Assembly: GCA_017557665.1 (NCBI GenBank)
Contig: JAFYYI010000086.1
Span: 1 to 64,000 of the forward strand
Direction of reading: 5' to 3'
From: Muribaculaceae bacterium
GTDB lineage: Bacteria > Bacteroidota > Bacteroidia > Bacteroidales > Muribaculaceae
DNA length: 64,000 nt
A program made the translations under genes and the position numbers. Below the pieces are notes generated by a model. The model saw only the letters and a program-made list of their open reading frames with translations, was not told where the DNA came from and did no database searches. Positions 6,757 to 15,593 of the stretch are shown here, piece after piece. How positions within the stretch are numbered: the stretch's first letter is position 1; each line of letters opens with the position of its first letter.

Positions 6757-9411
6757 ATGCGAAAGAGAAGGAAAATAGGGCATTTCTTGATGTTGTTGCT
6801 TGCGGCTTGGATGGCAACAACACTATTGTCGTGCAATGAAGACACGATGCCTAAAGATGTGATAACACAGAATGACAGGTTCACCGTAGGTGCCAATAAA
6901 GTGATTGATGGCAAATGGGTAGCCGAGGCAAAAAGCAGCACTCATCTTGTGACCAACTACCAACTGCCGCTCAGCGACTCGGTGCCCGCTGTAATAAGGA
7001 TAAGACTCGCAATCAACGGCCATGACAACGAACTGCGCCCAGGGGAGTACCATTACATCGACTTGACAGGAAATACTGAAAATACCGTAATCACAGCGTG
7101 CACTCCCGATAATAAGCTCTCGTCAACACGAATGACAGCTCGCCCTCAGGAACTGAAGCTGAAAATTGACCTAAGCGCAATAAAAAGCAGCCTTAGCGAC
7201 AAGGGATATTTCGTCACCCCAACCCACGACACCATCTATGCTGAGGATTATAAAGGCGTGTGGCTCACCGCCGACATCGCGCCACTCGATTTCGACATCT
7301 CCCAATGCTCGCTTCACGATGAGCTGCTTGTTGACTCTATGTCGTTCAATGATGGCATTTACAACGCTACAATAAACTTGTCAACCTTTAAGCGGCAAAT
7401 CAACAACGAATGGAAGATTAGCGCCCCTGATGTCAACTATCCTGTGTATGAGTCAAATCAGAAATTGATGGACGTGATGCACAATATGTCGATAGAAGAA
7501 ATCACCAAACCCTATCCCCAGCATTACGACAACTTCATGGTCTCCCAAGAGTGCTATGCCATAGCACTGTCGCTGGCTTATCTTGAGCCACAGAAATCAA
7601 TGCAAACCCTCAGAGCGATGGTTAAAGACAGCGTCATCACTGCTGGCGACAGCATCGACAGCTATAATTCTCTTGCCAACAAGATGATATGGGCGACAGC
7701 CGCATGGGAGGTATACTGCGTCACTGGCGACAAGCAGTGGCTCAAGTATTCTTACGACATTATCGTCAAAAACCTCACTATGATAGAGAATTCTGGATTA
7801 CTCAACAATGAAACAGGGCTTTATCGTGCCGCTTGTCCTTATAATCTGAGCAACATAAACCAGTATTACCCGCCGTGGGCCAGTGTTGCCGATATCTTCG
7901 AGACGACTCCTCTAGTCGCCAACGCTATCATGGAACACGCCTACCGTGTTGTGGGCATGATGTGTGACGAGTTCAACATAGATAACAACCGCCATAATGC
8001 CGATGCGCTAAAAGACGCCATCAACCACCGCCTCTGGGATGAGTATAAAGGATATTACTCGCAGTATCTGTATGGAGGCACGCTCAACATGATGTCGCCA
8101 TGTTCCGACAACATGGGTCAGGCGCTATGCGTGCTGTGGGACATCGCCGAGGACAACAGGGGTGAAAACCTCATCAACAAGATGCATCTTTCCTACTATG
8201 GCGTCTCACTCACCTACCCCATTTACACAAACGTGAAACCTGAGTTCAACAATGCCTTCATCCCAATGGTTCAGGCGCTATGGAACCTTGCCGCTGCCCG
8301 CAACGGCAACATCGCGATGCTGAGACGTGGCATAGGTTCGCAAATCAGGCCACAGGCACTTCTTGCCAGCTGCGACGTGAGCACCACAGCAACAACTGGC
8401 ACGCCCATCGGATTGTCTTATTCCCGCGGCAACGCCGCTGGCAACCTCTCAATGGTATATAATGTTATCGCAGGCATGAAATTCTTGCCTAACGGCATAG
8501 AGTTCAATCCTAAAGTGCCTGTGTGCTTTGAGGGCGAAAAGAGAATCACCTCGTTCAGATACCGCAACGCTGTGCTCAACATTATCATTGAAGGCACTGG
8601 CAACGAGTTGAGTAAGATTTCACTTGACGGAAACGAACTTGCCGACAATTTCATAAACGGCAACATCAGTGGCAATCACACTATTGTGATTACCATGAAC
8701 GACATCTACACGGGCTCGGGAAAGATCACCGTTACTAAAAACTTGTATTACATTCCTGAGACACCTCTTTGGCAATGGGACGGTTATTACGGCACCACCT
8801 ACAACTACAACGGCAATAATGGTTATAAAATCCTTATTAACGATGTGGAGCGCTACTCGATGCGCGACTCGGTGCTTGGCACACGCGACACGGTGAGCTA
8901 CCGCAGTTTCTCGCTGATGGCGGTCAACAAGTATGGCTTCAGCTACATCTCAAAGCCTCACTTCATCACCACTACCGCCACTACGTACGAGTTCTCACAT
9001 TTCAACCCGCAATTCACTATTAATCAGGCATTGCCCATTTATTATAAGCATCATCCTATCGAGATTACCGACAGCACCTCTTGGTTGTCGATTCCTGTAA
9101 CCACCTCCGAGGCCGGCGACTATGTTGTGGATGTGTTTTACAGCAACGGAAACGGTCAGGCATTACTGACATCGCCATGCCAGATGTTGGAGGTAACAGC
9201 CAACGGACACCTTCAAGGTGTTGTCGTCACACCACAACTTGGAGAAGGCCAATGGCTCAACACCTCTTACAGCAGCCGCCTCAACGTTCAGCTTCTCAAG
9301 GGCAACAACACGCTTGAGTTGCGCCTGCACCGTTCATCACCTCAAGAAGAAGAGCCCGTTTGTCTTCGCCTTCATCATCTGAGAATTATCAAACGAAAAA
9401 CCACTTCTTAA
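6757..9411 (+). CDS. Large lipoprotein, six-hairpin glycosidase-like with C-terminal carbohydrate-binding-like domain
   Basis: 884 residues from the ATG at 6757. A TTG 12 bases upstream overlaps the TACATTTG promoter, so it was rejected. The signal peptide MRKRRKIGHFLMLLLAAW ends in the lipobox LLSC with Cys at about 26. A beta-rich segment (to about 220) precedes an all-helical region (about 225-570; NKMIWATAAWEVYCVTGD, NQYYPPWASVADIFET, NMGQALCVLWDIAED) that resembles the alpha/alpha toroid of inverting glycosidases. The last ~115 residues (SEAGDYVVDVFYSNGNG) look like a CBM6/35-type beta-sandwich. Catalytic residues and substrate cannot be assigned. A hybrid sensor regulator lies 30 bp downstream and is probably co-transcribed. 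Confidence 0.65.
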   Translation: MRKRRKIGHFLMLLLAAWMATTLLSCNEDTMPKDVITQNDRFTVGANKVIDGKWVAEAKSSTHLVTNYQLPLSDSVPAVIRIRLAINGHDNELRPGEYHYIDLTGNTENTVITACTPDNKLSSTRMTARPQELKLKIDLSAIKSSLSDKGYFVTPTHDTIYAEDYKGVWLTADIAPLDFDISQCSLHDELLVDSMSFNDGIYNATINLSTFKRQINNEWKISAPDVNYPVYESNQKLMDVMHNMSIEEITKPYPQHYDNFMVSQECYAIALSLAYLEPQKSMQTLRAMVKDSVITAGDSIDSYNSLANKMIWATAAWEVYCVTGDKQWLKYSYDIIVKNLTMIENSGLLNNETGLYRAACPYNLSNINQYYPPWASVADIFETTPLVANAIMEHAYRVVGMMCDEFNIDNNRHNADALKDAINHRLWDEYKGYYSQYLYGGTLNMMSPCSDNMGQALCVLWDIAEDNRGENLINKMHLSYYGVSLTYPIYTNVKPEFNNAFIPMVQALWNLAAARNGNIAMLRRGIGSQIRPQALLASCDVSTTATTGTPIGLSYSRGNAAGNLSMVYNVIAGMKFLPNGIEFNPKVPVCFEGEKRITSFRYRNAVLNIIIEGTGNELSKISLDGNELADNFINGNISGNHTIVITMNDIYTGSGKITVTKNLYYIPETPLWQWDGYYGTTYNYNGNNGYKILINDVERYSMRDSVLGTRDTVSYRSFSLMAVNKYGFSYISKPHFITTTATTYEFSHFNPQFTINQALPIYYKHHPIEITDSTSWLSIPVTTSEAGDYVVDVFYSNGNGQALLTSPCQMLEVTANGHLQGVVVTPQLGEGQWLNTSYSSRLNVQLLKGNNTLELRLHRSSPQEEEPVCLRLHHLRIIKRKTTS

Positions 9412-9441
9412 CGAATTCACCATTGTACAAAAAATACACTC

Positions 9442-12231
9442 ATGGCAAAAGAAATAACCCATAGATTGAGGACTGCATTAGCAATAGCATTGACTATATT
9501 ATCTTGTTTAGTCATTGATGTGTCGTGCAAAAAGAACGCTAACGTTTCTGGAACAAGCTCCACAAATGTCGCCGCCTACGACACACTGATGAAGAAAGCC
9601 TACGATAGCTACAACAAGGCCGACTTCACAAAATCGATAGAATTCACCCGAGATGCCATGAAGTCGATCTCTCAAAACGACAAAGTGGCGATGAGCGACG
9701 CCTACTCACACATGGCGGCGTGCTATCAGCGCATAGGGATGAACGACAATGCTTTGAACAATGCCTTTGCGGGGCTGCACATCGACGAGCAGCTCAAGGA
9801 CAATGAGCGCATCAGCGCATCTTACAGCAATATTGCCAACATCTATCTCGCCGCACAACGCCCCAACGAGGCCAAGACTCTCATCAACAAAGCCCTTGAT
9901 TTAGACAAAAACATCAAAAAGCCCAATACCCGCAATCTCTCCAACCGGTATGGCATGGCTGCCGAGATTTACCTCAAGCTCAACGAGCCCGACAAGGCAT
10001 TAGACTATATCAACAGGGCGCTTTCAATCGACACTATAGCTAGCGACTCGGTGCAGATCATGAGACGTAAGCTGACTCTGGGCGACATTTATGCTTCCAC
10101 CGACAGCACACAAAAAGCTCTTGACAATTACATTCAGGCTATCAACATGTTTGAGAAAAACAACGACCGATACAACATGATGCTTGCCTACAAGAACCTC
10201 GGTGCCATGTACGTGAAAATTGGAGACAAGACCCAAGCCATGAAATGGCTCAACCTGAGCACCGAAATAGCTAAAGAATGTAACGCAAAAAGTGTACTGA
10301 AAGAGAATTATCTACTGCTTGCCAACATCCTCAGCGACAACAACCCGTCGCAAGCAGCCAAATACCTGAGTCAGAGCAACAGCCTTGCCGACAGCATATA
10401 CAATGACGCCACAAGTAAGCTCACCTCCTATTATGCCATGGAGTTCCAGACTAAGGAGAAGGAGCTAAAGATTGAGGAGCAGCAAAACTCTATCACCGTG
10501 CAGCGCCTCATTATAACCGCTGCCATCATCGCAGTCACCTCGCTGCTCGTGCTTTGCAGTGCCCTTTTTGTCATCATCATGCTTAGGTCTCGTGCCCGCA
10601 AAGCCGAGAAGAATGCCGAGCAGCTCCGCGACCGCTTCTTCACCAACGTCACTCACGAATTCCGCACACCACTCACAGTAATCCTCGGGGAAACCGAAGA
10701 ACTCAAAAATGAGGAACACGATGAGTCGAAACGACCCAAGTATAACGCCATCATCAATCAGGGCAATCACCTGCTGAGACTTGTAAACCAACTCTTAAAC
10801 ATCTCGAAAGTGAGAACAGCCATTGGCAGCCTGCCCTGGAGGAATGGCGACCTGGCAGTGCTTGTCAACATGATAGTAGAGAACATGAGTGTGCATGCCC
10901 AGCGCCAAGACACCAAAATAGATTTCACCCGCGACGAGAGCGACTTCAACATCGACTTCGTGCCTGAATATTGCCACAGCATAGTGACAAACCTGATCTC
11001 TAACGCCATCAAGTTTGACTCACCTAATGGACACATCACCGTTGACATGAGCCGCAAGAAGAACAATGTGACAATCATCATCAGCGACAATGGCTGCGGC
11101 ATAAAGAAGGAAGACCTGCCACACATCTTCGACCTGTTCTTTCAGGGAAGCACCGGGAAATCTGACCTCGGCACCGGCATTGGCTTGTCACTGGTGAAAC
11201 AGATGACCGAAGCGATGGACGGCAGAATCGAGGTTCAATCCAGTGAGGGAGAAGGCTCCACATTCACCATCACTATCCCTGCCAAGCACAAGAACCGCGA
11301 ATATCCCAAGTGGATCCCAAAGATGATCACACCAAGCGTCGACGACTATCCCGAGCCAGCGCAAAAAGACATTGAGAAGCCCTCTGCCACCGAGATGACA
11401 CTGAGCAACGACGACAAGCGCATAGCCCTTGTCGTTGAAGACAACCCCGATGTGGCAACCTACATCCATCACGTGCTGGAGAGCTCCTACAATGTGATAA
11501 CAGCGCACGACGGCGAGGAGGGACTGACAAAAGCACGCGAAGTGATTCCCGACATCATCATCACCGACCTCATGATGCCAAAGGTTGACGGCCTCGAGAT
11601 GTGCCGCAGGCTGCGTGAAGACGAGCTCGTGGGCCACATACCCATCATCATAGTCAGCGCACGCGACACCGACAAGGACCGCCTGGAGGGACTCTCCACA
11701 GGTGCCGACGCTTACTTGGCAAAACCCTTCAAGCGCGATGAGCTGATTGCCGTTGCCGACAACCTGCTCCACACACGAGAGATGCTAAGGATGAAATATC
11801 AGGCTCAACTCACTGGAGCAGAGCCAGTGAAAACCGACAAACCTGAGAATACAACCGAAATGGTTGACACAGCAAAGATTCTTTCGAGCATAGCACGGAA
11901 GAACGAATTATTCATCGAGAAGGTGAAGGGGGTCATCTTAAAGAACATCGCCAAGTCGGAACTCAACTCGGCCCTTATCGCCGACGCCATGAACCTGAGC
12001 CAGCGGCAGCTTAACCGAAAGGTGAACAGCGTGCTCGGCATCGACACCGCAAGCTGCATCAGGCAGATGAGAATCCTCAAAGCGCAGGAACTGCTGCTCG
12101 AGACCGAAGACCCGGTGGGAGACATCGGCTATAACTGCGGATTTGAGTCTAGCAGCTACTTCTCCAAAATCTTCAGGCAGAACACAGGGCTCACTCCATC
12201 GGATTACCGCAAGAAACATAGACTGCAATAG
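9442..12231 (+). CDS. TPR-sensor hybrid histidine kinase / response regulator with AraC-type DNA-binding domain
   Basis: 929 residues with a full phosphorelay in one chain. The N-terminal hydrophobic segment (DVSC at about 26-29 could be a lipobox) leads to periplasmic tetratricopeptide repeats (about 45-320). A membrane helix follows at about 356-381, then HisKA with NVTHEFRTPLT (His about 405). The HATPase domain has NLISNA, DNGCGI and GTGIGL (about 505-615). The receiver domain (VVEDNP, phospho-acceptor in TDLMMPK near 707, KPF) is followed by an AraC-type helix-turn-helix (about 825-927). It senses a periplasmic cue and directly regulates transcription. Classical Bacteroides HTCS proteins use Reg_prop propellers instead of TPRs, and no susC/susD pair is nearby. 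Confidence 0.93.
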   Translation: MAKEITHRLRTALAIALTILSCLVIDVSCKKNANVSGTSSTNVAAYDTLMKKAYDSYNKADFTKSIEFTRDAMKSISQNDKVAMSDAYSHMAACYQRIGMNDNALNNAFAGLHIDEQLKDNERISASYSNIANIYLAAQRPNEAKTLINKALDLDKNIKKPNTRNLSNRYGMAAEIYLKLNEPDKALDYINRALSIDTIASDSVQIMRRKLTLGDIYASTDSTQKALDNYIQAINMFEKNNDRYNMMLAYKNLGAMYVKIGDKTQAMKWLNLSTEIAKECNAKSVLKENYLLLANILSDNNPSQAAKYLSQSNSLADSIYNDATSKLTSYYAMEFQTKEKELKIEEQQNSITVQRLIITAAIIAVTSLLVLCSALFVIIMLRSRARKAEKNAEQLRDRFFTNVTHEFRTPLTVILGETEELKNEEHDESKRPKYNAIINQGNHLLRLVNQLLNISKVRTAIGSLPWRNGDLAVLVNMIVENMSVHAQRQDTKIDFTRDESDFNIDFVPEYCHSIVTNLISNAIKFDSPNGHITVDMSRKKNNVTIIISDNGCGIKKEDLPHIFDLFFQGSTGKSDLGTGIGLSLVKQMTEAMDGRIEVQSSEGEGSTFTITIPAKHKNREYPKWIPKMITPSVDDYPEPAQKDIEKPSATEMTLSNDDKRIALVVEDNPDVATYIHHVLESSYNVITAHDGEEGLTKAREVIPDIIITDLMMPKVDGLEMCRRLREDELVGHIPIIIVSARDTDKDRLEGLSTGADAYLAKPFKRDELIAVADNLLHTREMLRMKYQAQLTGAEPVKTDKPENTTEMVDTAKILSSIARKNELFIEKVKGVILKNIAKSELNSALIADAMNLSQRQLNRKVNSVLGIDTASCIRQMRILKAQELLLETEDPVGDIGYNCGFESSSYFSKIFRQNTGLTPSDYRKKHRLQ

Positions 12232-12257
12232 TGCACGTTGCATCTTGCCATAAACGC

Positions 12258-12297
12258 CACATGGGAGTGTGTCAAGCCGACACACCCCCATGTGTAT
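12258..12297. terminator. Long perfect hairpin after the hybrid regulator
   Basis: CACATGGG and GTGTGTC pair with GACACAC and CCCATGTG across a five-base loop. There is no clean T run, but its position after the stop fits transcript termination or 3'-end protection, possibly for both strands. Confidence 0.65.
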
Positions 12298-12319
12298 TTG
12301 TCAGAGCCGCAAGGAAGCG

Positions 12320-12964
12320 TTATTGTTCTTTTCGCTGTGCTTCTTTCACTTTCTTGTTGAAGTCTTCCCTCATCTTGCAGTAGGCATTGTAATCAATCTC
12401 CTTGCATTTTTGGAACTCCTTCTCATAGATGTCCTTGTGCTGCACATTATCGTAGATGATTTCGACATTGTCCTTCACTTTTTCCTGGAACTCCTCAAAA
12501 CTGATCTTCTTGTCAATAAAGTCTTGAGCCACTTGACGAGACTTCTTGTCGGCAATCTTATAGAGAACAAAATTAGGAGTGTTGTCCACATCCATGTTGT
12601 TAGGGTAAATATATTCTTCCATTTCGTCGGAGTCGCCAGAAGGCATGATCTCACCGCTTCCATCCACCTCACTATACTGGATGGCCCCTTGATCGGCCTC
12701 ATCGCTCTCGCATGCCTCACTGCCTCCGCCGTTGAAGTCGATAGGCATTCTGGATTTGAACTCAACGAAATGGCGGTCACTGGCATATTTCTCAAAAGAT
12801 TTATAGAATGCCGACACATCGTCATCGGCCTCTACTGAAAAAGGTTTTGGCTGAGAGTCAAGATTCTCGCAATCAATATATACATACATAGGTTTCTCCT
12901 TCTTGCAGCTGCCCAGCGCAAGAACCACAATCATCGTGAGAAGCAAAAAAGAAATCTTTCTCAT
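12320..12964 (-). CDS. Lipoprotein of unknown function
   Basis: 214 residues. The signal peptide MRKISFLLLTMIVVLALGSC ends in a lipobox (LGSC, Cys 20) followed by KKEK, so it is membrane-anchored. The mature part is rich in acidic residues and has no motif I recognise. Residues about 65-125 are low-complexity and acidic (GGGSEACESDEADQG, SGDSDEMEEYIYP). The C-terminal third (DKKISFEEFQEKVKDN, KCKEIDYNAYCKMREDFNKK) looks helical. It lies alone between two terminators or spacers and does not share the leader element of the lipoprotein array further right. Confidence 0.75.
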   Translation of the reverse strand: MRKISFLLLTMIVVLALGSCKKEKPMYVYIDCENLDSQPKPFSVEADDDVSAFYKSFEKYASDRHFVEFKSRMPIDFNGGGSEACESDEADQGAIQYSEVDGSGEIMPSGDSDEMEEYIYPNNMDVDNTPNFVLYKIADKKSRQVAQDFIDKKISFEEFQEKVKDNVEIIYDNVQHKDIYEKEFQKCKEIDYNAYCKMREDFNKKVKEAQRKEQ

Positions 12965-13066
12965 TTTTTCCTATATTATTTGTTGTCAATTAAAACTTTC
13001 GGGTGCAAAGATATAAATTAATTAAAACACTCACTCAACAATAAGGCCATTTATAGTCAATAACGG

Positions 13067-13711
13067 CTATTTTTTATGAATATTTTGCAAGTTTTTACGA
13101 CTTAATGTGTTGACATAACGCTCAAATATTATTTTAGATGCAGCATTGCGGCGGTTGATGGCATCAACAGTAATATGCTCAATGGAGTCGGTGAGCAGGC
13201 TGTCGCGAGCAAAATATTGACGCTCAAGCGCATCGTCAATGGTTGAGTCGGGTGCCACTTGACCAAGATACTCTTGATGCAGCTTTTGCTTCTCGTCGGT
13301 CAATGCTTTTCGTGCTTTGAGATAGGTCATATACTCATGATTGGCATCACCTCCACTAATCACAAGTCCATTAGATGAGATGTCAATCTTGGTCAGTCCT
13401 GGCTCAATGACAAACATCATAGGGGTGGTGTCGTTGCTGAACTTGAGGCACGCGACAGCAGGCTCCTCAACAATCCCCTCAAAGACAAAAGCCTCACTCT
13501 TACTGTCGCGAGCCACAGTGGCCACACGATACACACTGTTATAGTCTTCCAATAGCAGCAACAACGTGACACTGTCGGTGCCAAGTTCAGGGGAGATTCT
13601 GCACTCCACCCTGAAATGCGACTTGTCGAGGTTATCGACACAACCCGTGAGCATCGCCACCGCCGCGGCTATCATCATCAACAATGAAAAATGCAAAATG
13701 CACAATTTCAT
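13067..13711 (-). CDS. Lipoprotein with DUF4369-like domain
   Basis: 214 residues from the ATG at 13711. An upstream ATG at 13738 lies in a short intergenic repeat (TTAGACATAAGAACATAA, also at 53512-53529) and was not chosen. The signal peptide MKLCILHFSLLMMIAAA ends in LTGC. The mature beta-rich part (FRVECRISPELGTDSVTLLLL, AFVFEGIVEEPAVACLKF, FVIEPGLTKIDI) resembles the DUF4369 domain that precedes thioredoxin domains in Bacteroidota proteins. No thioredoxin CxxC follows; the rest is a helical tail. The signal-peptide DNA itself resembles the AATGCACAATGCAG intergenic repeats. Confidence 0.7.
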   Translation of the reverse strand: MKLCILHFSLLMMIAAAVAMLTGCVDNLDKSHFRVECRISPELGTDSVTLLLLLEDYNSVYRVATVARDSKSEAFVFEGIVEEPAVACLKFSNDTTPMMFVIEPGLTKIDISSNGLVISGGDANHEYMTYLKARKALTDEKQKLHQEYLGQVAPDSTIDDALERQYFARDSLLTDSIEHITVDAINRRNAASKIIFERYVNTLSRKNLQNIHKK

Positions 13712-13796
13712 CGCGTCTTTTTTTAGACATAAGAACATAAAAACATATATTTAATTTCTCTAAACACTCACCTCTCCACTCGCGCAAAGCACTACT

Positions 13797-13841
13797 ATGA
13801 ACTGTGAACTGTGAACTATAAACTGTGAACTATAAACTGTC
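13797..13841. repeat. Tandem TGTGAACTA-type microrepeat
   Basis: About four degenerate 9-11-mers (TATGAACTGTGAACTGTGAAC and variants) abut and slightly overlap the 3' end of the MscS gene. Similar blocks occur at 37522-37552, 50618-50645 and 55665-55738. Confidence 0.7.
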
Positions 13842-14963
13842 CTTAATGTGTACATCCAACTGCGGGAACGGGAACTCCACACCATGTGCGGGCAACTGCT
13901 TATACACCGCCTCGTTGATGTCGTAAAGCACACTCCAATAGTCGCTGAATAGGCACCACGCCCTCACAACCAGAACAATAGCACTATCATCAAGGTTCTC
14001 AAGGGAAACGTATGGCGTAAAGTCAACCTTAGGCAACTTGTTTTCAATCTCCTGCTTTTTTTCCTCACGCCACTCCACAATCTGTTCGTGACGCTTCTTT
14101 TGCTTATAGAACAAGCGTTTATACCATGGCATCTTCTTGATTTCTCGTTCCGAGGGCAAATCTTTATTAGTATCGTTATTACTGTTAGCGTCCTCGGTCC
14201 CAGGCTTGAGGATGCGGTCATCAGATTCTAAAAGTTCGAGAATCACCTTTCGGGCTATATCCACATCCGATCCATAAGCCACCGACACATGCCATTCCAC
14301 ACGGCGGAACTTCTCGCGGGAATAGTTATTGATAGTGCCTGTCGAGAGGCCGCCATTGGGGATAATTATAGACTCGTTGTTGTAGGTGGTGATAATGGTA
14401 TTGAAAATCTGAATCTCCTTGACAAAACCCTTATATTGCTCATACTCGATGAAGTCACCCACCTTATAAGGCTTGATTAGCAATATCAGCACTCCTCCAG
14501 CAAAGTTCTGCAACGTGCCGCTTAATGCCATTCCAATGGCTAAACTTGCCGAGGCAAAGATGGCAAGAAAAGAGGTTGTCTCGATGCCAAGAAGACCGAT
14601 GACGATTATTGTAAGGATAAAGAAGCATGTTATCTTAAACAGACTCAACAGAAACGTGGTGAGCGAGCGGTCAACATCGCGACTAATCAAGATGGTGCGA
14701 AGCAGATTGTGAAGTTTTATCACAATGAATCGACCTACCACGAACACCACGATTGCCGCCAGCAGATGCAACACGAGTGTCACACCCGCATCCACCAGTT
14801 TAGTGATCACGTCGTTCCACCAGTCAGCATTCTGAATATTATCATGCAAATTTTTAGGTGAAGCGGCTATGGAGTCGGTTAACGCTTTCAGTTTTCCAGC
14901 TTCTTTGGGCAAAGAGTCGGTGCTCACTATCGGCACTTGAAGTGTAATTTGTGATAATGACAT
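13830..14963 (-). CDS. MscS-family mechanosensitive ion channel
   Basis: 377 residues. Three membrane segments lie within about 55-165. The pore-lining/MscS signature follows (GTLQNFAGGVLILLIKPY and KVGDFIEY, about 148-172), then the beta domain with NNESIIIPNG. Such channels release solutes on hypo-osmotic shock. Odd feature: a highly charged insert of about 55 residues (roughly 255-310; DTNKDLPSEREIKK, KQKKRHEQIVEWREEKK) interrupts the C-terminal alpha/beta domain before YVSLENLDDSAI. The ATG at 14963 is followed by a hydrophobic N-terminus that may be a cleavable or extra membrane segment. Confidence 0.93.
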   Translation of the reverse strand: MSLSQITLQVPIVSTDSLPKEAGKLKALTDSIAASPKNLHDNIQNADWWNDVITKLVDAGVTLVLHLLAAIVVFVVGRFIVIKLHNLLRTILISRDVDRSLTTFLLSLFKITCFFILTIIVIGLLGIETTSFLAIFASASLAIGMALSGTLQNFAGGVLILLIKPYKVGDFIEYEQYKGFVKEIQIFNTIITTYNNESIIIPNGGLSTGTINNYSREKFRRVEWHVSVAYGSDVDIARKVILELLESDDRILKPGTEDANSNNDTNKDLPSEREIKKMPWYKRLFYKQKKRHEQIVEWREEKKQEIENKLPKVDFTPYVSLENLDDSAIVLVVRAWCLFSDYWSVLYDINEAVYKQLPAHGVEFPFPQLDVHIKDSL

Positions 14964-15004
14964 TGTTCTCGATATTTTCTTGTTTTCTTGTGTCTTGTCC
15001 TCTG

Positions 15005-15096
15005 CAACTACCCAGCTATCTTGTTTTTCTCAGCATTTTCTTCAAACAAACTAAACAAAGAGGAACAAATTCAACAAAAAATTGTTTTTGTCATAT
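15005..15096. repeat. Left half of MITE-like element (degenerate)
   Basis: Aligns with the left half of the element at 44844-45002: CAACTACCCAGCTATCTTG against GTAACTATTCAGCGATCTTG, then CTTCAAACAAACTAAACAAAG and AGGAACAAATTCAACAAAA. Confidence 0.7.
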
Positions 15097-15267
15097 TTTG
15101 AATAAAATGCTCACGCTCGCATATTCAGTGCCCTATGGGCAGAAATCTATCAAATCTAATACAAATCAAGCAATATTTTTTTTAGATTTGGAATGATTTG
15201 TAAGATTTCTCGCCGTTAGGCGACTCCTTGCTGCGTAGATTGTGGCTCTTTGACTCACTTAATCGCA

Positions 15268-15313
15268 TTTTTGTTGTTTTTGTTTGACGATGGTAACATA
15301 GCTGAATAGTTAC
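15268..15313. repeat. Right end of MITE-like element
   Basis: TTTTGTTGTTTTTGTTTG, then GGTAACATAGCTGAATAGTTAC, the right-end pattern of the element at 44844-45002. Confidence 0.7.
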
Positions 15314-15367
15314 TGTTCTCTTTTCAACCTGCAAAATTAATAAAAAAATCAGTTTAACCCAAATCGG

Positions 15368-15390
15368 TCATTAGGATTTATGTCAGAACA
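15368..15390. repeat. 23-bp repeat, copy 1
   Basis: Identical by eye to 27206-27228; starts TCATTAGGATTTATG and ends TCAGAACA. Function unknown. Confidence 0.7.
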
Positions 15391-15416
15391 GAATTTTTGA
15401 AAACATTGTTCTCATA

Positions 15417-15488
15417 ATTTTTTCTTGTTGTTTTTGTCAGGTTTTGTTGTTTTTTGTTTGATAAAAATTGACATCGCTGAATAGTTAC
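15417..15488. repeat. Right half of MITE-like element, second copy
   Basis: TTTCTTGTTGTTTTTGTCAG, GTTTTGTTGTTTTTTGTTTG and ACATCGCTGAATAGTTAC match the right half of 44844-45002 closely. It was probably inserted beside or into an older copy. Confidence 0.75.
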
Positions 15489-15558
15489 TGTGGTGTTCCA
15501 AAAACATAAACATTTATAAAAATACTAAACAACGACAACGTGATATTGAGTGGATTTT

Positions 15559-15566
15559 TATCTTTG
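15559..15566 (+). promoter_or_regulatory. -7 element of the TPR gene
   Basis: TATCTTTG fits TAnnTTTG, and the -33 box is not clear. It rules out the earlier possible start at 15540 and supports the ATG at 15594. Confidence 0.55.
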
Positions 15567-15593
15567 CCGTTAGAAAAACCACACATCAATGCA

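Larger units (their letters stand above)
14964..15593. other. Repeat-rich spacer
   Basis: No gene is seen. The spacer holds three partial copies of the MITE-like element (next entries), a 23-bp repeat (15368-15390) that recurs at 27206-27228, and the promoter of the following TPR gene. Confidence 0.65.

Noticed and set aside
12320..12964. Member of the lipoprotein array family
   Set aside because: It is a lipoprotein and acidic, but lacks the GDP..DA and EYYAE core motifs and the leader element.
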